Origin: Streptomyces sp. VRA16 Mangrove soil
GTDB lineage: Bacteria > Actinomycetota > Actinomycetes > Streptomycetales > Streptomycetaceae
Length of the DNA: 64,000 nucleotides
Assembly (NCBI RefSeq): GCF_017377775.1
Contig: NZ_JAFVLN010000006.1
Span: 62,001 to 126,000 of the forward strand
Direction: 5' to 3'
Under the pieces are notes generated by a model. It ran no database searches. It was not told the origin of the DNA and saw only the letters and a list, made by a program, of their open reading frames with translations. Both the position numbers and the translations under genes were made by a program. The stretch's first letter is position 1. Each line of letters begins with the position of its first letter. Below are positions 44,469 to 52,604 of this stretch, piece by piece.

Positions 44469-45535
44469 TGCCCCGGAGCACCGCGTCGTTCCCGAGGCGG
44501 CCGCGGCTCAAGCCCGTCCAGGAACGCAACCCCGTCGCCGTGGCCGTCGTCGGGCTCGTCGTCCTCGCCCTGCTCGCGCTCGCCGCGCTCAACGCGAGCA
44601 GCCTGCCGTACGTCGGCGGCGGGACCACGTACACCGCGAACTTCAGCGAGGCCGCGGGGCTCGGCGGCGGCGACGAGGTGCGGATCGCCGGCGTGAAGGT
44701 CGGCGAGGTCACCGGCGTCGGCCTCGACGGCGCCAAGGTGAAGGTCACCTTCAAGATCAAGGACGACGGCACCTGGATCGGCGACCGCACCACCGCCGCC
44801 ATCGCCATCAAGACCCTGCTCGGCGAGAAGTACGTGGCCCTCGACCCGGTCGGCGCCGCCCGCCAGGACCCGGGATCCCGCATTCCGCTGTCGCGCACCA
44901 CGTCCCCGTACGACGTCACCCAGGCGTTCGAGGACCTCAGCGGCACCATCGACGAGATCGACACCCAGCAGCTCGCCGCGAGCTTCGACACCATCTCCGA
45001 GACGTTCAAGGACTCGCCGCCCGATGTGAAGGCTGCCGTGAAGGGGCTCTCGGCGCTGTCGAGGACCGTCTCCTCGCGCGACACCCAGCTCGCCCAGCTC
45101 CTCGCCGGGAGCAAGAAGCTGACGAAGACGCTCCAGACGAAGAAGTCCAGCTTCGAGACGCTCATCGACGACGGCGGCTCCCTGCTCACCGAGCTGAAGA
45201 AACGCCGTACCGCCATCAAGGCGCTGCTCAGCGGCAGCGAGGCGCTCGGCAGGGAACTCGGCGGCCTCGTCGACGACAACGACCGGCAGCTCGGCCCCAC
45301 CCTGAAGGCGCTCAGCCGGGTGACGACGGTCCTGGCCAGGAACAAGGGCAAGCTCGACAAGACCCTCGCCCTGCTCGGCCCCTACTACCGGCTCGTCGGC
45401 AACACCCTCGGCAGCGGCCGCTGGTTCGACAGCTACCTCTGCGGCGTCGTGCCGCGGAACTACCTGCCCGAGTCGTCGCTCCCGAAGACGTCGTGCAGAC
45501 CACCCAAGAACGGCGCGTACGGGAACGGGGGCTGA
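44468..45535 (+). CDS. mceC: Mce family protein C
   Basis: The 355-residue product has an anchor (NPVAVAVVGLVVLALLALAALNAS, about 22-45). The MCE domain is FSEAAGLGGGDEVRIAGVKVGEVTGVGL, then GEKYVALDP. A long helical part follows, with a C-terminal SYLCGVVPRN. ATG at 44468 shares one base with the mceB stop and has GAGG upstream. A GTG at 44459 would add three residues. Subunit C of the series. Confidence 0.92.
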   Translation: MPRSTASFPRRPRLKPVQERNPVAVAVVGLVVLALLALAALNASSLPYVGGGTTYTANFSEAAGLGGGDEVRIAGVKVGEVTGVGLDGAKVKVTFKIKDDGTWIGDRTTAAIAIKTLLGEKYVALDPVGAARQDPGSRIPLSRTTSPYDVTQAFEDLSGTIDEIDTQQLAASFDTISETFKDSPPDVKAAVKGLSALSRTVSSRDTQLAQLLAGSKKLTKTLQTKKSSFETLIDDGGSLLTELKKRRTAIKALLSGSEALGRELGGLVDDNDRQLGPTLKALSRVTTVLARNKGKLDKTLALLGPYYRLVGNTLGSGRWFDSYLCGVVPRNYLPESSLPKTSCRPPKNGAYGNGG

Positions 45536-45542
45536 AGCCGGT

Positions 45543-46544
45543 ATGAGGACCAGGAACAAGCTGTTGATCGGCACGCTCGCGCTCGCCGTGCTGATCGCCG
45601 CCGGGATCGTCGGCGTCGGCGCCACCGGGCGCGGCGGGATGCGCATCACCGCCTACTTCGACCGGGCCGTCGGCATCTACGCCGGATCCGACCTGCGGAT
45701 CCTCGGCGTGCGGGTGGGACGGGTCGAAGGCGTGCACCCCGAGGGCACTCAGGTGCGGGTCACCCTCGACGTCGACGACGGGGTGAAGGTGCCGGCCGGG
45801 GCGCGGGCCGTGGCCGTCGCGCCGAGCATCGTCGCCGACCGGTACGTGCAGCTCACGCCCGCCTACGAGGCGGGGGCGACGCTCAAGGACGGCGCGAAGC
45901 TGCCCGCCGCCCGCAACCGCACCCCCGTCGAGGTCGACCAGCTCTACGACAGCATCACCGAACTCAGCAAGGCGCTCGGCCCCGGCGGCGCCAACCAGAA
46001 GGGCGCGCTGTCCGGCCTCCTCACCACCGGCGCCGAGAACCTCAAGGGCAACGGCAGCGCGATGGGCGACAGCATCGAACAGTTCGGCAAGGCCGCGAAG
46101 ACCCTCAACGGCAGCAGCGACGACCTGTTCACCACCCTCTCCCAGCTGCAGACCTTCACCACGATGCTCAAGGAGAAGGACACCGGGGTGCGCACCGCGC
46201 AGCAGACCCTCGCCGACGTCACCGGCTACTTCGCCGACAACCGCGACGACCTCGCGGGGGCCCTGAAGGAGCTGGGCAAGGCGCTCGGCAAGGTCAAGAA
46301 GTTCATCAACGACCACCGGGGCGAACTGAAGGACAACGTCGACCAGCTCGTCCCCCTCACCCAGGCCCTCGTCGCACAACGGGCCTCCCTCGCCGAGGCG
46401 TTGGACGTGGCACCGCTGGCCGCGCAGAACGTCGTCAACGCGTACAACCCCAAGACGCGCACCCTCGACGGCCGGGCGGACCTCAACGAGCTGAGCTCGG
46501 GCGGGCCGCTGCTGCCGCTCCCCGCGGTGGGAGGCGACCAGTGA
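45543..46544 (+). CDS. mceD: Mce family protein D
   Basis: The 333-residue product has an anchor (LLIGTLALAVLIAAGIVGVGATG, about 6-28). The MCE domain is TAYFDRAVGIYAGSDLRILGVRVGRVEGVHPEG, then ADRYVQLTP. A helical part with GSAMGDSIEQFGKAAKTLNG and DNRDDLAGALKELGKAL follows. The start lies 7 bp after mceC. The end overlaps mceE by 4 bp. Confidence 0.92.
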   Translation: MRTRNKLLIGTLALAVLIAAGIVGVGATGRGGMRITAYFDRAVGIYAGSDLRILGVRVGRVEGVHPEGTQVRVTLDVDDGVKVPAGARAVAVAPSIVADRYVQLTPAYEAGATLKDGAKLPAARNRTPVEVDQLYDSITELSKALGPGGANQKGALSGLLTTGAENLKGNGSAMGDSIEQFGKAAKTLNGSSDDLFTTLSQLQTFTTMLKEKDTGVRTAQQTLADVTGYFADNRDDLAGALKELGKALGKVKKFINDHRGELKDNVDQLVPLTQALVAQRASLAEALDVAPLAAQNVVNAYNPKTRTLDGRADLNELSSGGPLLPLPAVGGDQ

Positions 46545-47719
46545 ACACGTCGAGAGTCCGTACGGGGGCCGGGCTCGGCTGCGCCCTGTCGATCACCGTC
46601 GCCTTCCTCCTCACCCTCGGCGTCATCAAGCTGCCCACCCCGTCCTTCGGCGGCATCGAGGAGCTGCCGCTGCCCGGCGGCGCCGACCTCGGCCCGCACC
46701 CGTACACCGTCACCGCCGACATGAAGGACGTACTGAGCCTCGTGCCGCAGTCCGCTGTCAAGGTCAACGACGTCGCGGTGGGCCGGGTGACGAAGATCAG
46801 CCTTGCCGGGAAGGGAAGTTGGACCGCTCGCGTCACCATGAAGGTCAACGGCGACGTCCACCTCCCCGCCGACACCGGCGCCCGCGTCGAGCAGTCCAGC
46901 CTCCTCGGCGAGAAGTACGTCCAGCTCGTCGCGCCCGAGAAGGGAACCGGGAGCCTGCACGCCGGCGACCGCATCCCCGTCTCCCGCACCGGACGCAACA
47001 CGGAGGTCGAAGAGGTCTTCGGCGCGCTCTCGCTGCTCCTCAACGGCGGCGGCGTCAACCAGCTCAAGACCATCACCACGGAACTCAACAAGGCCGTCGG
47101 CGGCCGCGAGAGCCAGGTCCGCTCCACGCTGCGCCGCGTCAACACCCTCGTCACCGACCTCGACGACCACCGGGGCGACATCACCGCCGCCCTCGACGGC
47201 GTCAACCGGCTCTCGGCGACGCTCGCACACCGCAAGGAGGACGTCGCCACCGTGCTGTCCGGCCTCTCCCCGGGCCTCAAGACCCTTGAGGAACAACGGG
47301 GTTCACTGATGACGATGCTGCGCTCCCTCGACCGGCTCAAGGGCGTCGCCGTCGAGACCCTCGACCGGAGCAAGGCCGACATGGTCGCCGACCTGAAGGC
47401 CATCGCGCCCACCCTCAAGGCGCTCGCCGACTCGGGCCAGGATCTGCCCGACTCCCTCCAGGTGCTGCTCACCTACCCGTTCACGGACGAGGTGCTGCGC
47501 GGCATCAAGGGCGACTACCTCAACACGTATCTCGACGTCACCGCGGCGCCGGGCACCCGGCTCATCCCACCGGTCCAGCCCCGGGACACCGGCAGCCCCA
47601 CCCCGACGGCGACCGCCCGGACCAAGAAGTCCTCCACCACGTCCTCGTCCTCGAAGGCGTCCACCACCTCGCCGCTGCCGCTGCCCTCCACGACCGGGAC
47701 CGGGGGTGGCGGCCAGTGA
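46541..47719 (+). CDS. mceE: Mce family protein E
   Basis: The 392-residue product has an anchor (GCALSITVAFLLTLGVIKLP), an MCE domain (VNDVAVGRVTKISLAGKG, ending GEKYVQLV) and a helical part. A Thr/Ser/Lys-rich C-terminal tail ends in PLPLPSTTGTGGGGQ. Mycobacterial MceE is a lipoprotein, but here no lipobox Cys lies after the hydrophobic segment: Cys14 is before it, within GLGC. The GTG at 46541 overlaps the mceD stop. It may be a non-lipidated MceE. Confidence 0.9.
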   Translation: MNTSRVRTGAGLGCALSITVAFLLTLGVIKLPTPSFGGIEELPLPGGADLGPHPYTVTADMKDVLSLVPQSAVKVNDVAVGRVTKISLAGKGSWTARVTMKVNGDVHLPADTGARVEQSSLLGEKYVQLVAPEKGTGSLHAGDRIPVSRTGRNTEVEEVFGALSLLLNGGGVNQLKTITTELNKAVGGRESQVRSTLRRVNTLVTDLDDHRGDITAALDGVNRLSATLAHRKEDVATVLSGLSPGLKTLEEQRGSLMTMLRSLDRLKGVAVETLDRSKADMVADLKAIAPTLKALADSGQDLPDSLQVLLTYPFTDEVLRGIKGDYLNTYLDVTAAPGTRLIPPVQPRDTGSPTPTATARTKKSSTTSSSSKASTTSPLPLPSTTGTGGGGQ

Positions 47720-48951
47720 TCACCCTCGCCACCCGCCTCAAGAACGTCGCCTTCCTGCTCATCGCCGTCCTCGTCCTCGGCTACCTCGGCATCCGCTACG
47801 CCGACCTCGGCCGCTACGTCGGCGCCGCCGACTACTACACGGTGAAGGTACAACTCCCGCGCACCGGCGGCCTGTTCACCCACTCCGACGTCACCTACCG
47901 GGGCGTCTCCGTGGGCCGCGTGGGACCCATCGGGCTCACCGCCGACGGCGTCGAGGCCGAGCTGCGCATCAAGAAGTCCGCGCCGCGCATCCCCGACGAC
48001 GCCAAAGCCGTCGTCGCGAGCCTGTCGGCGGTCGGCGAGCAGTACATCGACCTGCGCCCGGAGCGCTCCGGCGGCCCCTATCTGGCCGACGGCTCCCGTA
48101 TCGACCCGACCGCGGCCTCCGTGCCGCGCCCGGTCACGGACGTCCTGTCGAGCGTCGACGACCTCACCACCTCCGTGCCGCTGGACGATCTGCGCACGGT
48201 CGTCGACGAGTTCGGCAAAGCCTTCGAGGGGCGCGGCGAGGACCTGCAACTGCTGATGGACAACGGCTCCCAGTTCGTCCAGGCCGCCGACCGGGCCCTG
48301 CCGCAGACCACGAAACTCATGGCCGACGGCGAGGTCGTGCTGCGCACCCAGGCCGAAGAGGGCCGCGCCATCAAGGACTTCGCGTCCGGCGCCAAGGACC
48401 TGGCGGCCACCCTGAAGGGCTCCGACACCGATCTGCGCCGCCTCGTCATGGCGGCCCCGGCGGCGGCCACCCAGGTCAGCGGCCTGCTCCGGGACCTCGA
48501 CCCCGAGGTCGGCGTGGTCCTCGCCAACCTCCTCACCACGTCCGAGGTCGCCGTCACCCGGCAGCGCGGCACCGAGGAACTGCTCGTGAAACTGCCCGCG
48601 GCGGTCGCCGCCGGGGCCACGGCCGTCGACGGAAAGAAGGTCAACTTCGGCATGGCGGTCACCTTCTTCCAGCCCCTGCCCTGCACGGCGGGCTACGCGG
48701 GCACCACGTACCGGCTCGGTACGGATCTCGGTGCCGCGCCCGCCCTCAACACCGGCGCCCGCTGCACGGCGGCCGCGTCGAGCGGCGTGAACGTACGCGG
48801 CTCGGCGCACGCCCCGCGCGGCGGCGCCGTCCCGGAACCCGCACAGCCGGGGGCCCTCGCGCTTCCCTCGGTGAGCGACGGGGCCGGCGCCGCGGAGTCG
48901 TCCTCAGGGATGGCCGGGCTGCTCGGCCTCTCCGAAGGGAGCGAGCGGTGA
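47716..48951 (+). CDS. mceF: Mce family protein F
   Basis: The 411-residue product has an anchor (NVAFLLIAVLVLGYLGIRYADL, about 8-30). The MCE domain is LPRTGGLFTHSDVTYRGVSVGRVGPIGL, then GEQYIDLRP. A helical part with LQLLMDNGSQFVQAADRALPQ follows, then a Cys-containing end (PLPCTAGYAG, GARCTAA) with an Ala/Ser/Gly-rich tail. GTG at 47716 overlaps the mceE stop. Last of the six Mce proteins; the next gene overlaps by 4 bp. Confidence 0.92.
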   Translation: MITLATRLKNVAFLLIAVLVLGYLGIRYADLGRYVGAADYYTVKVQLPRTGGLFTHSDVTYRGVSVGRVGPIGLTADGVEAELRIKKSAPRIPDDAKAVVASLSAVGEQYIDLRPERSGGPYLADGSRIDPTAASVPRPVTDVLSSVDDLTTSVPLDDLRTVVDEFGKAFEGRGEDLQLLMDNGSQFVQAADRALPQTTKLMADGEVVLRTQAEEGRAIKDFASGAKDLAATLKGSDTDLRRLVMAAPAAATQVSGLLRDLDPEVGVVLANLLTTSEVAVTRQRGTEELLVKLPAAVAAGATAVDGKKVNFGMAVTFFQPLPCTAGYAGTTYRLGTDLGAAPALNTGARCTAAASSGVNVRGSAHAPRGGAVPEPAQPGALALPSVSDGAGAAESSSGMAGLLGLSEGSER

Positions 48952-49463
48952 AACGGGTCCTGGCGGGAGTGGGACTCAAACGGGTCCTGGCGGGAGTGGG
49001 ACTCGCCGCGGCGCTCGCGCTGTGCGGTACGGGGGTCTGGTCGTACGCGCAGGCGCACGGTGACGGCGACCTCGCGTACGGCCGGGCCCGGGACGCCGCC
49101 CTCGGCGACGGCCGGTCCGCCGTCGCCCGGCTCACGACGCTGGACGCGTCGACCGCGGCGCGGGCCAGGGCCGGGGTGCGCCGGTGGCAGGCGGTGACGA
49201 CAGGGCCGCTGCGCACCCGGCTCGGGCGGGTGTCGCCGGCGGCCGGGACGTCGACCCGCGGGGTCGTCACGGACGCGGCGGTCACCGCCCTCGACGACCG
49301 GGCCGGGACGGCGAAGCTCATCGCGACGGTGCGGGTCTCCACCGGATCGGGCTCGCAGGCGGCGGAACGCAAACGCCTGGAGGCGGTCCTCAGCCGGACC
49401 TCCGAGGGGCAGTGGAAGGTGAAGTCCTTGAACGCGGTGGCCGTGACGGGGGTGGCGCAGTGA
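48948..49463 (+). CDS. Mce-associated membrane protein (Mam-like), first
   Basis: The 171-residue product has one membrane helix (about 19-37) and a compact outer domain of the Mam/NTF2-like type: RARDAALGDGRSAVARLTTLD, RRWQAVTTGPLRTRL, TSTRGVVTDAAVTALD, ending QWKVKSLNAVAV. Mam proteins stabilise Mce complexes in mycobacteria. The first 19 residues contain an exact 9-residue duplication. GTG at 48948 overlaps mceF. First of four such genes. Confidence 0.85.
   Translation: MKRVLAGVGLKRVLAGVGLAAALALCGTGVWSYAQAHGDGDLAYGRARDAALGDGRSAVARLTTLDASTAARARAGVRRWQAVTTGPLRTRLGRVSPAAGTSTRGVVTDAAVTALDDRAGTAKLIATVRVSTGSGSQAAERKRLEAVLSRTSEGQWKVKSLNAVAVTGVAQ
48951..49004 (+). repeat. Exact 27-bp tandem duplication at the start of a mam-like gene
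   Basis: Units 48951-48977 and 48978-49004 are identical base for base and encode KRVLAGVGL twice. The exactness suggests a very recent event. Confidence 0.97.
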
Positions 49464-50089
49464 GCCGTGATGTGGTCGACGCCGATGTCGGGGACGTCGG
49501 GGACGTAGGGGACGTCGGGCCCGTGGTGCGGGTCGACGACGACACGCCCGGCGACGAGGGCCGCCCCGCCCACCCTGCCGGCCCAGGCAGCAGATGGCCC
49601 AAGGCGCTGGTGGCGGCCGTCCTCGGCCTGCTGCTCGCCGCCACCGGGGCCGTGCTCCTCCACAAGGCCCACTCCCTGCGCGACGCCCCCTCCGCCCACA
49701 ACCACGCGCTCACCGACGCCGACGCCACCAACCGCGTCAACGGGGACGTCAGCAGCGCCCTCGCGAAGGTCTTCTCGTACACCCCGGACGGCACCGACGC
49801 CACCGAGCGCACCGCCCGTGAGGTCCTCTCGGGCAAGGCCGCGCGCCAGTACCAGCAGCTCTTCGCGCAGGTCCGCAAGAACGTCCGCACGCAGAAGGTG
49901 ACGCTCTCCACCGACGCCGTGCGCGTCGGCACCGTCAGCCTGCGCGGCGGCACCGCGCACCTGCTCGTCTTCCTCGACCAGAGTGCGAAGCGCGGGGACA
50001 GGAAGCCGGTGACGTCGGCCGCGCAGCTCTCCGTCACCGCCGAACTCCACGACGACGTATGGCAGATCGTCGACATCAAGGCCAGGTGA
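49460..50089 (+). CDS. Mce-associated membrane protein (Mam-like), second
   Basis: The 209-residue product has a variable acidic N-terminal part with a DVG repeat (about residues 9-20). A stretch coded by dispersed repeat copy D (RPAHPAGPGSRWPKA) follows, then a membrane helix (about 51-68, LVAAVLGLLLAATGAVLL) and a Mam/NTF2-like domain (SALAKVFSYTP, GKAARQYQQLFAQVRKN, DDVWQIVDIKAR). The start GTG at 49460 overlaps the previous stop. The end overlaps the third mam-like gene by 4 bp. Confidence 0.85.
   Translation: MSRDVVDADVGDVGDVGDVGPVVRVDDDTPGDEGRPAHPAGPGSRWPKALVAAVLGLLLAATGAVLLHKAHSLRDAPSAHNHALTDADATNRVNGDVSSALAKVFSYTPDGTDATERTAREVLSGKAARQYQQLFAQVRKNVRTQKVTLSTDAVRVGTVSLRGGTAHLLVFLDQSAKRGDRKPVTSAAQLSVTAELHDDVWQIVDIKAR
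49484..49519 (+). repeat. 9-bp coding repeat (DVG) in second mam-like gene
   Basis: Four 9-bp units (GATGTCGGG, GACGTCGGG, GACGTAGGG, GACGTCGGG) encode Asp-Val-Gly runs in the cytoplasmic N terminus. Confidence 0.9.
49563..49607 (-). repeat. Dispersed repeat, degenerate copy D inside a mam-like gene
   Basis: GCC..GCCCACCCTGCCG..CC..GGC.GCAGAT.GCCCAAGGCG matches about 36 of 43 core positions of copies A and B. It lies in frame within the N-terminal coding part. Read on the plus strand it is in the same sense as copies A and B. Confidence 0.7.
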
Positions 50090-50157
50090 ACGAGGTGGAC
50101 CAGGTGAACGAGGTGAACGAGGTGAACGAGGTGAACCAGTCGAACCAGGTGAATCCC
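50086..50157 (+). repeat. Eight-unit 9-bp tandem repeat at the start of the third mam-like gene
   Basis: The units GTGAACGAG, GTGGACCAG, GTGAACCAG, TCGAACCAG and GTGAATCCC run without a break up to ATG 50158. Each GTG unit offers a possible start codon. Confidence 0.93.
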
Positions 50158-50679
50158 ATGAGAAGACCTCTGCTCGTCGCGGCGCTGGTGCTCACCCTCG
50201 TCGCGGCCGGCTTCGCCGTCCGGGGCGGCTGGTCCTGGTACGGGGCCGCGCACGACGACACCGCCGCGTTCGCGGTCGCCCGCGACGACGTCCTGGAGGC
50301 CGGGGAGCAGTCCGTGCAGAACCTCAACACCCTCGACCACCGCGAGCTGGACCACGGCCTCGACCTGTGGGAGGCGTCGACGACCGGCGCCCTGCACTCC
50401 CAACTCGTCAAGGGACGCGCGGAGTTCAAGAAGCAGGTGCAGACGGCCAGGACGGTCAGTACGGCGAAGGTCCTCGACGGCGCCGTCACCGAACTCGACG
50501 AACGGGCCGGGAAGGCCCGGGTCATGGTGGCGCTGCGGATCACCGTGAAGGCGTCGGGCCAGAAGGCCACCGACAAGGACAGCCGCATGCTCGGCGAACT
50601 CACCCGTACCGACGGCCACTGGAAACTCAGCGCTCTGGCCCAGGCCCCGGTCGGTGACACGGCCACCACCACCGACTGA
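50086..50679 (+). CDS. Mce-associated membrane protein (Mam-like), third
   Basis: From GTG 50086 the product is 197 residues. The first 24 are coded by eight 9-bp units (NEV/NQ type), then MRRPLLVAALVLTLVAAG forms a membrane helix. A Mam-like outer domain follows (ARDDVLEAGEQSVQNLNTLD, LWEASTTGALHSQL, DGHWKLSALAQ). GTG 50086 overlaps the previous stop (GTGA), favouring it. ATG 50158 after the repeats is also possible and would give a normal short N terminus. Several GTG codons inside the repeat could also serve. Confidence 0.82.
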   Translation: MNEVDQVNEVNEVNEVNQSNQVNPMRRPLLVAALVLTLVAAGFAVRGGWSWYGAAHDDTAAFAVARDDVLEAGEQSVQNLNTLDHRELDHGLDLWEASTTGALHSQLVKGRAEFKKQVQTARTVSTAKVLDGAVTELDERAGKARVMVALRITVKASGQKATDKDSRMLGELTRTDGHWKLSALAQAPVGDTATTTD

Positions 50680-50695
50680 CCGAAGGACGCCACCG

Positions 50696-51379
50696 ATGCC
50701 GTCGACGACCACTCGCCACACCATTAGCCGTGAACGCCAACGTCTGCAGCGCAGCCTTGGGCAATCCGCCGCCAAGGGCGGCAGGGTGGGCAAGGCGGCC
50801 CCCCAGCGCGGGGCGAGCGCGCAACCGGCCCGTACCTCGGCCCCGCGCACCGTTCACCCCGGCAGACTCCTCATCGCCCTCTGCGCGCTCACCCTCCTGC
50901 TCGGCGCCTTCGCCGGCTGGTCCCACGCCCGAGCGCACTCCCTCACCCACACCTCGGCCACCCGCAACACGGCCCTCACCGACCCCGCCCGCACCAGCCA
51001 GGTCAAGGGCCGGGCGGAGAAGGCCGTGAACGCCCTCTTCTCGTACGACTACGCCAATCCGCAGTCCAACGAGAAGGCGACCGCCACCCTCCTCACCGGC
51101 AAGGCCGTCGACCAGCACCGCACCCTGCTCGCCCCCGTCCTGACCCGGGCGAAGAAGCAGAAGACCGTCGTCACCACCACCGTCACCGACAGCGCGGTCG
51201 AACGGATCGACGGCGACCGGGCCAGGGTCCTCGTCTACGCCGACCAGTCCAGCACCAGCACCGCGGCGAAGACGAAGGCGGGCAGCGCGGCGAACTACGG
51301 CGGCGCCATGCTCGCCGTCGACCTGGTCCTCAAGAACGGCCACTGGCTGGTCTCCGCGATCGACACCTTCAGCAGCTGA
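50696..51379 (+). CDS. Mce-associated membrane protein (Mam-like), fourth
   Basis: The 227-residue product from ATG 50696 has a basic cytoplasmic N-terminal part of about 55 residues. Residues about 20-40 (SLGQSAAKGGRVGKAAPQRG) are coded by dispersed repeat copy C. A membrane helix (LLIALCALTLLLGAFAGW, about 58-75) and a Mam-like domain (VNALFSYDYANPQSNEKATATLL, GHWLVSAIDTF) follow. The start lies 16 bp after the preceding stop. A frame upstream (from 50654) is open but would overlap the preceding gene. Last of four Mam-like proteins. Confidence 0.83.
   Translation: MPSTTTRHTISRERQRLQRSLGQSAAKGGRVGKAAPQRGASAQPARTSAPRTVHPGRLLIALCALTLLLGAFAGWSHARAHSLTHTSATRNTALTDPARTSQVKGRAEKAVNALFSYDYANPQSNEKATATLLTGKAVDQHRTLLAPVLTRAKKQKTVVTTTVTDSAVERIDGDRARVLVYADQSSTSTAAKTKAGSAANYGGAMLAVDLVLKNGHWLVSAIDTFSS
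50754..50809 (-). repeat. Dispersed repeat, copy C inside a mam-like gene
   Basis: On the minus strand these 56 bp match copies A and B almost base for base (core from GCGCTGGGG to TTGCCCAAGGC, only single-base changes). It is in frame and adds about 19 residues to the N-terminal part of the Mam-like protein. Confidence 0.9.
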
Positions 51380-51395
51380 CGACGAAAGGGTTCCC

Positions 51396-52604
51396 ATGCG
51401 CACCCCGAGACCGAGCACACGCCCCCGGCTGCGCCGCAGTCTGCGCGGTCTGCGCGGCACCGCGGTCGCCGTCGCCGCGACAGCCCTGCTCACGGCGTCC
51501 CAAGCCCCGGACGTGCTGGGGAAGCCGACCCGACAGGACGACGGGAACCGCACCGACCCGATCGCCCTCTCCGAAGGCCCGCTGCCCCACGTCGACTCCC
51601 AGGGCGACGACTCGTACCACACGGAACTGCCGCCCCTGACGGTCCCGGACGTACCGGACACCACCTACACGCCGTCCGAGATCCGCGCCGAGTCCGGCAT
51701 CCCCGCGACCGTCCTCGCCGCCTACCGCCGCGCCGAGTCCTCCGTCGGCCGCACCGACCCCGGCTGCCGGCTGCCGTGGCAGCTGCTCGCCGCGATCGGC
51801 AAGGTCGAGTCGGGGCAGGCGCGCGGCGGTGACGTCGACGCGAACGGCACCACACGGCACCGCATCACGGGCCCGCCGCTGAACGGCAAGGGGTTCGCGC
51901 TCATCCGCGACACCGAGAACGGCGTGTGGGACGGCGACCCCGTCTACGACCGGGCCGTCGGCCCGATGCAGTTCCTGCCCGGCACCTGGCGCCGCTGGGG
52001 CGCCGACGGCAACGGCGACGGCACCGCCGACCCCAACAACATCTACGACGCCGCCCTCGCCGCCGGGCACTACCTGTGCGCGGGCAGCCGCGACGTCGGC
52101 ACGTCCGCGGGCCTTGAGCGGGCGATCCTCAGCTACAACTACTCGCGTGACTATCTCCGTACGGTCCTGTACTGGATGGAGTTCTACCGCAAGGGCGTGC
52201 ACACCGTCGCCGACGGCAAGGGCACGATCCCGGTCAGCCCCGGCGCGGGTTCCGACACCCAGGCCACCGAGCCCGTCGGCGACCGGGGAGGCGACAAGGG
52301 CGGCGGCATCGTCATCGGCCCCGACCCCACGCCCACCCGCAAGCCGACCACCAGCCCGAGCCCGGGCCCCTCGCCCACCACCAGCGGCGAGCCGAGCCCC
52401 ACCCCGGGGCCCAGCGACTCCGGCACCACCGAGCCGCCCACCGACCCGCCGACGACCGGCGAGCCCCCGGTCACCGACGAGCCCACCGACTCCTCGCCCG
52501 ACCCGACCGACTGCCCGTCCGACACGGCGGACCCGACGGACACGCCGAGCCCCACCGACACCCCGACCGAGTCCGCCTCACCCTGCGCGACACCCGGCGC
52601 CTGA
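51396..52604 (+). CDS. Lytic murein transglycosylase at the end of the mce operon
   Basis: The 402-residue product has a signal peptide or anchor (about 20-38) and an SLT/MltB-like domain: LPWQLLAAIGKVESGQARGG with catalytic Glu138, AVGPMQFLPGTWRRWG, and YDAALAAGHYLC then ILSYNYSRDY. A long Pro/Thr/Ser-rich tail from about 290 could span the wall. It cleaves peptidoglycan strands. Only 17 bp after the last Mam gene, it may make room for the Mce tube, which is an inference. The end overlaps the convergent gene by 27 bp. Confidence 0.88.
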   Translation: MRTPRPSTRPRLRRSLRGLRGTAVAVAATALLTASQAPDVLGKPTRQDDGNRTDPIALSEGPLPHVDSQGDDSYHTELPPLTVPDVPDTTYTPSEIRAESGIPATVLAAYRRAESSVGRTDPGCRLPWQLLAAIGKVESGQARGGDVDANGTTRHRITGPPLNGKGFALIRDTENGVWDGDPVYDRAVGPMQFLPGTWRRWGADGNGDGTADPNNIYDAALAAGHYLCAGSRDVGTSAGLERAILSYNYSRDYLRTVLYWMEFYRKGVHTVADGKGTIPVSPGAGSDTQATEPVGDRGGDKGGGIVIGPDPTPTRKPTTSPSPGPSPTTSGEPSPTPGPSDSGTTEPPTDPPTTGEPPVTDEPTDSSPDPTDCPSDTADPTDTPSPTDTPTESASPCATPGA

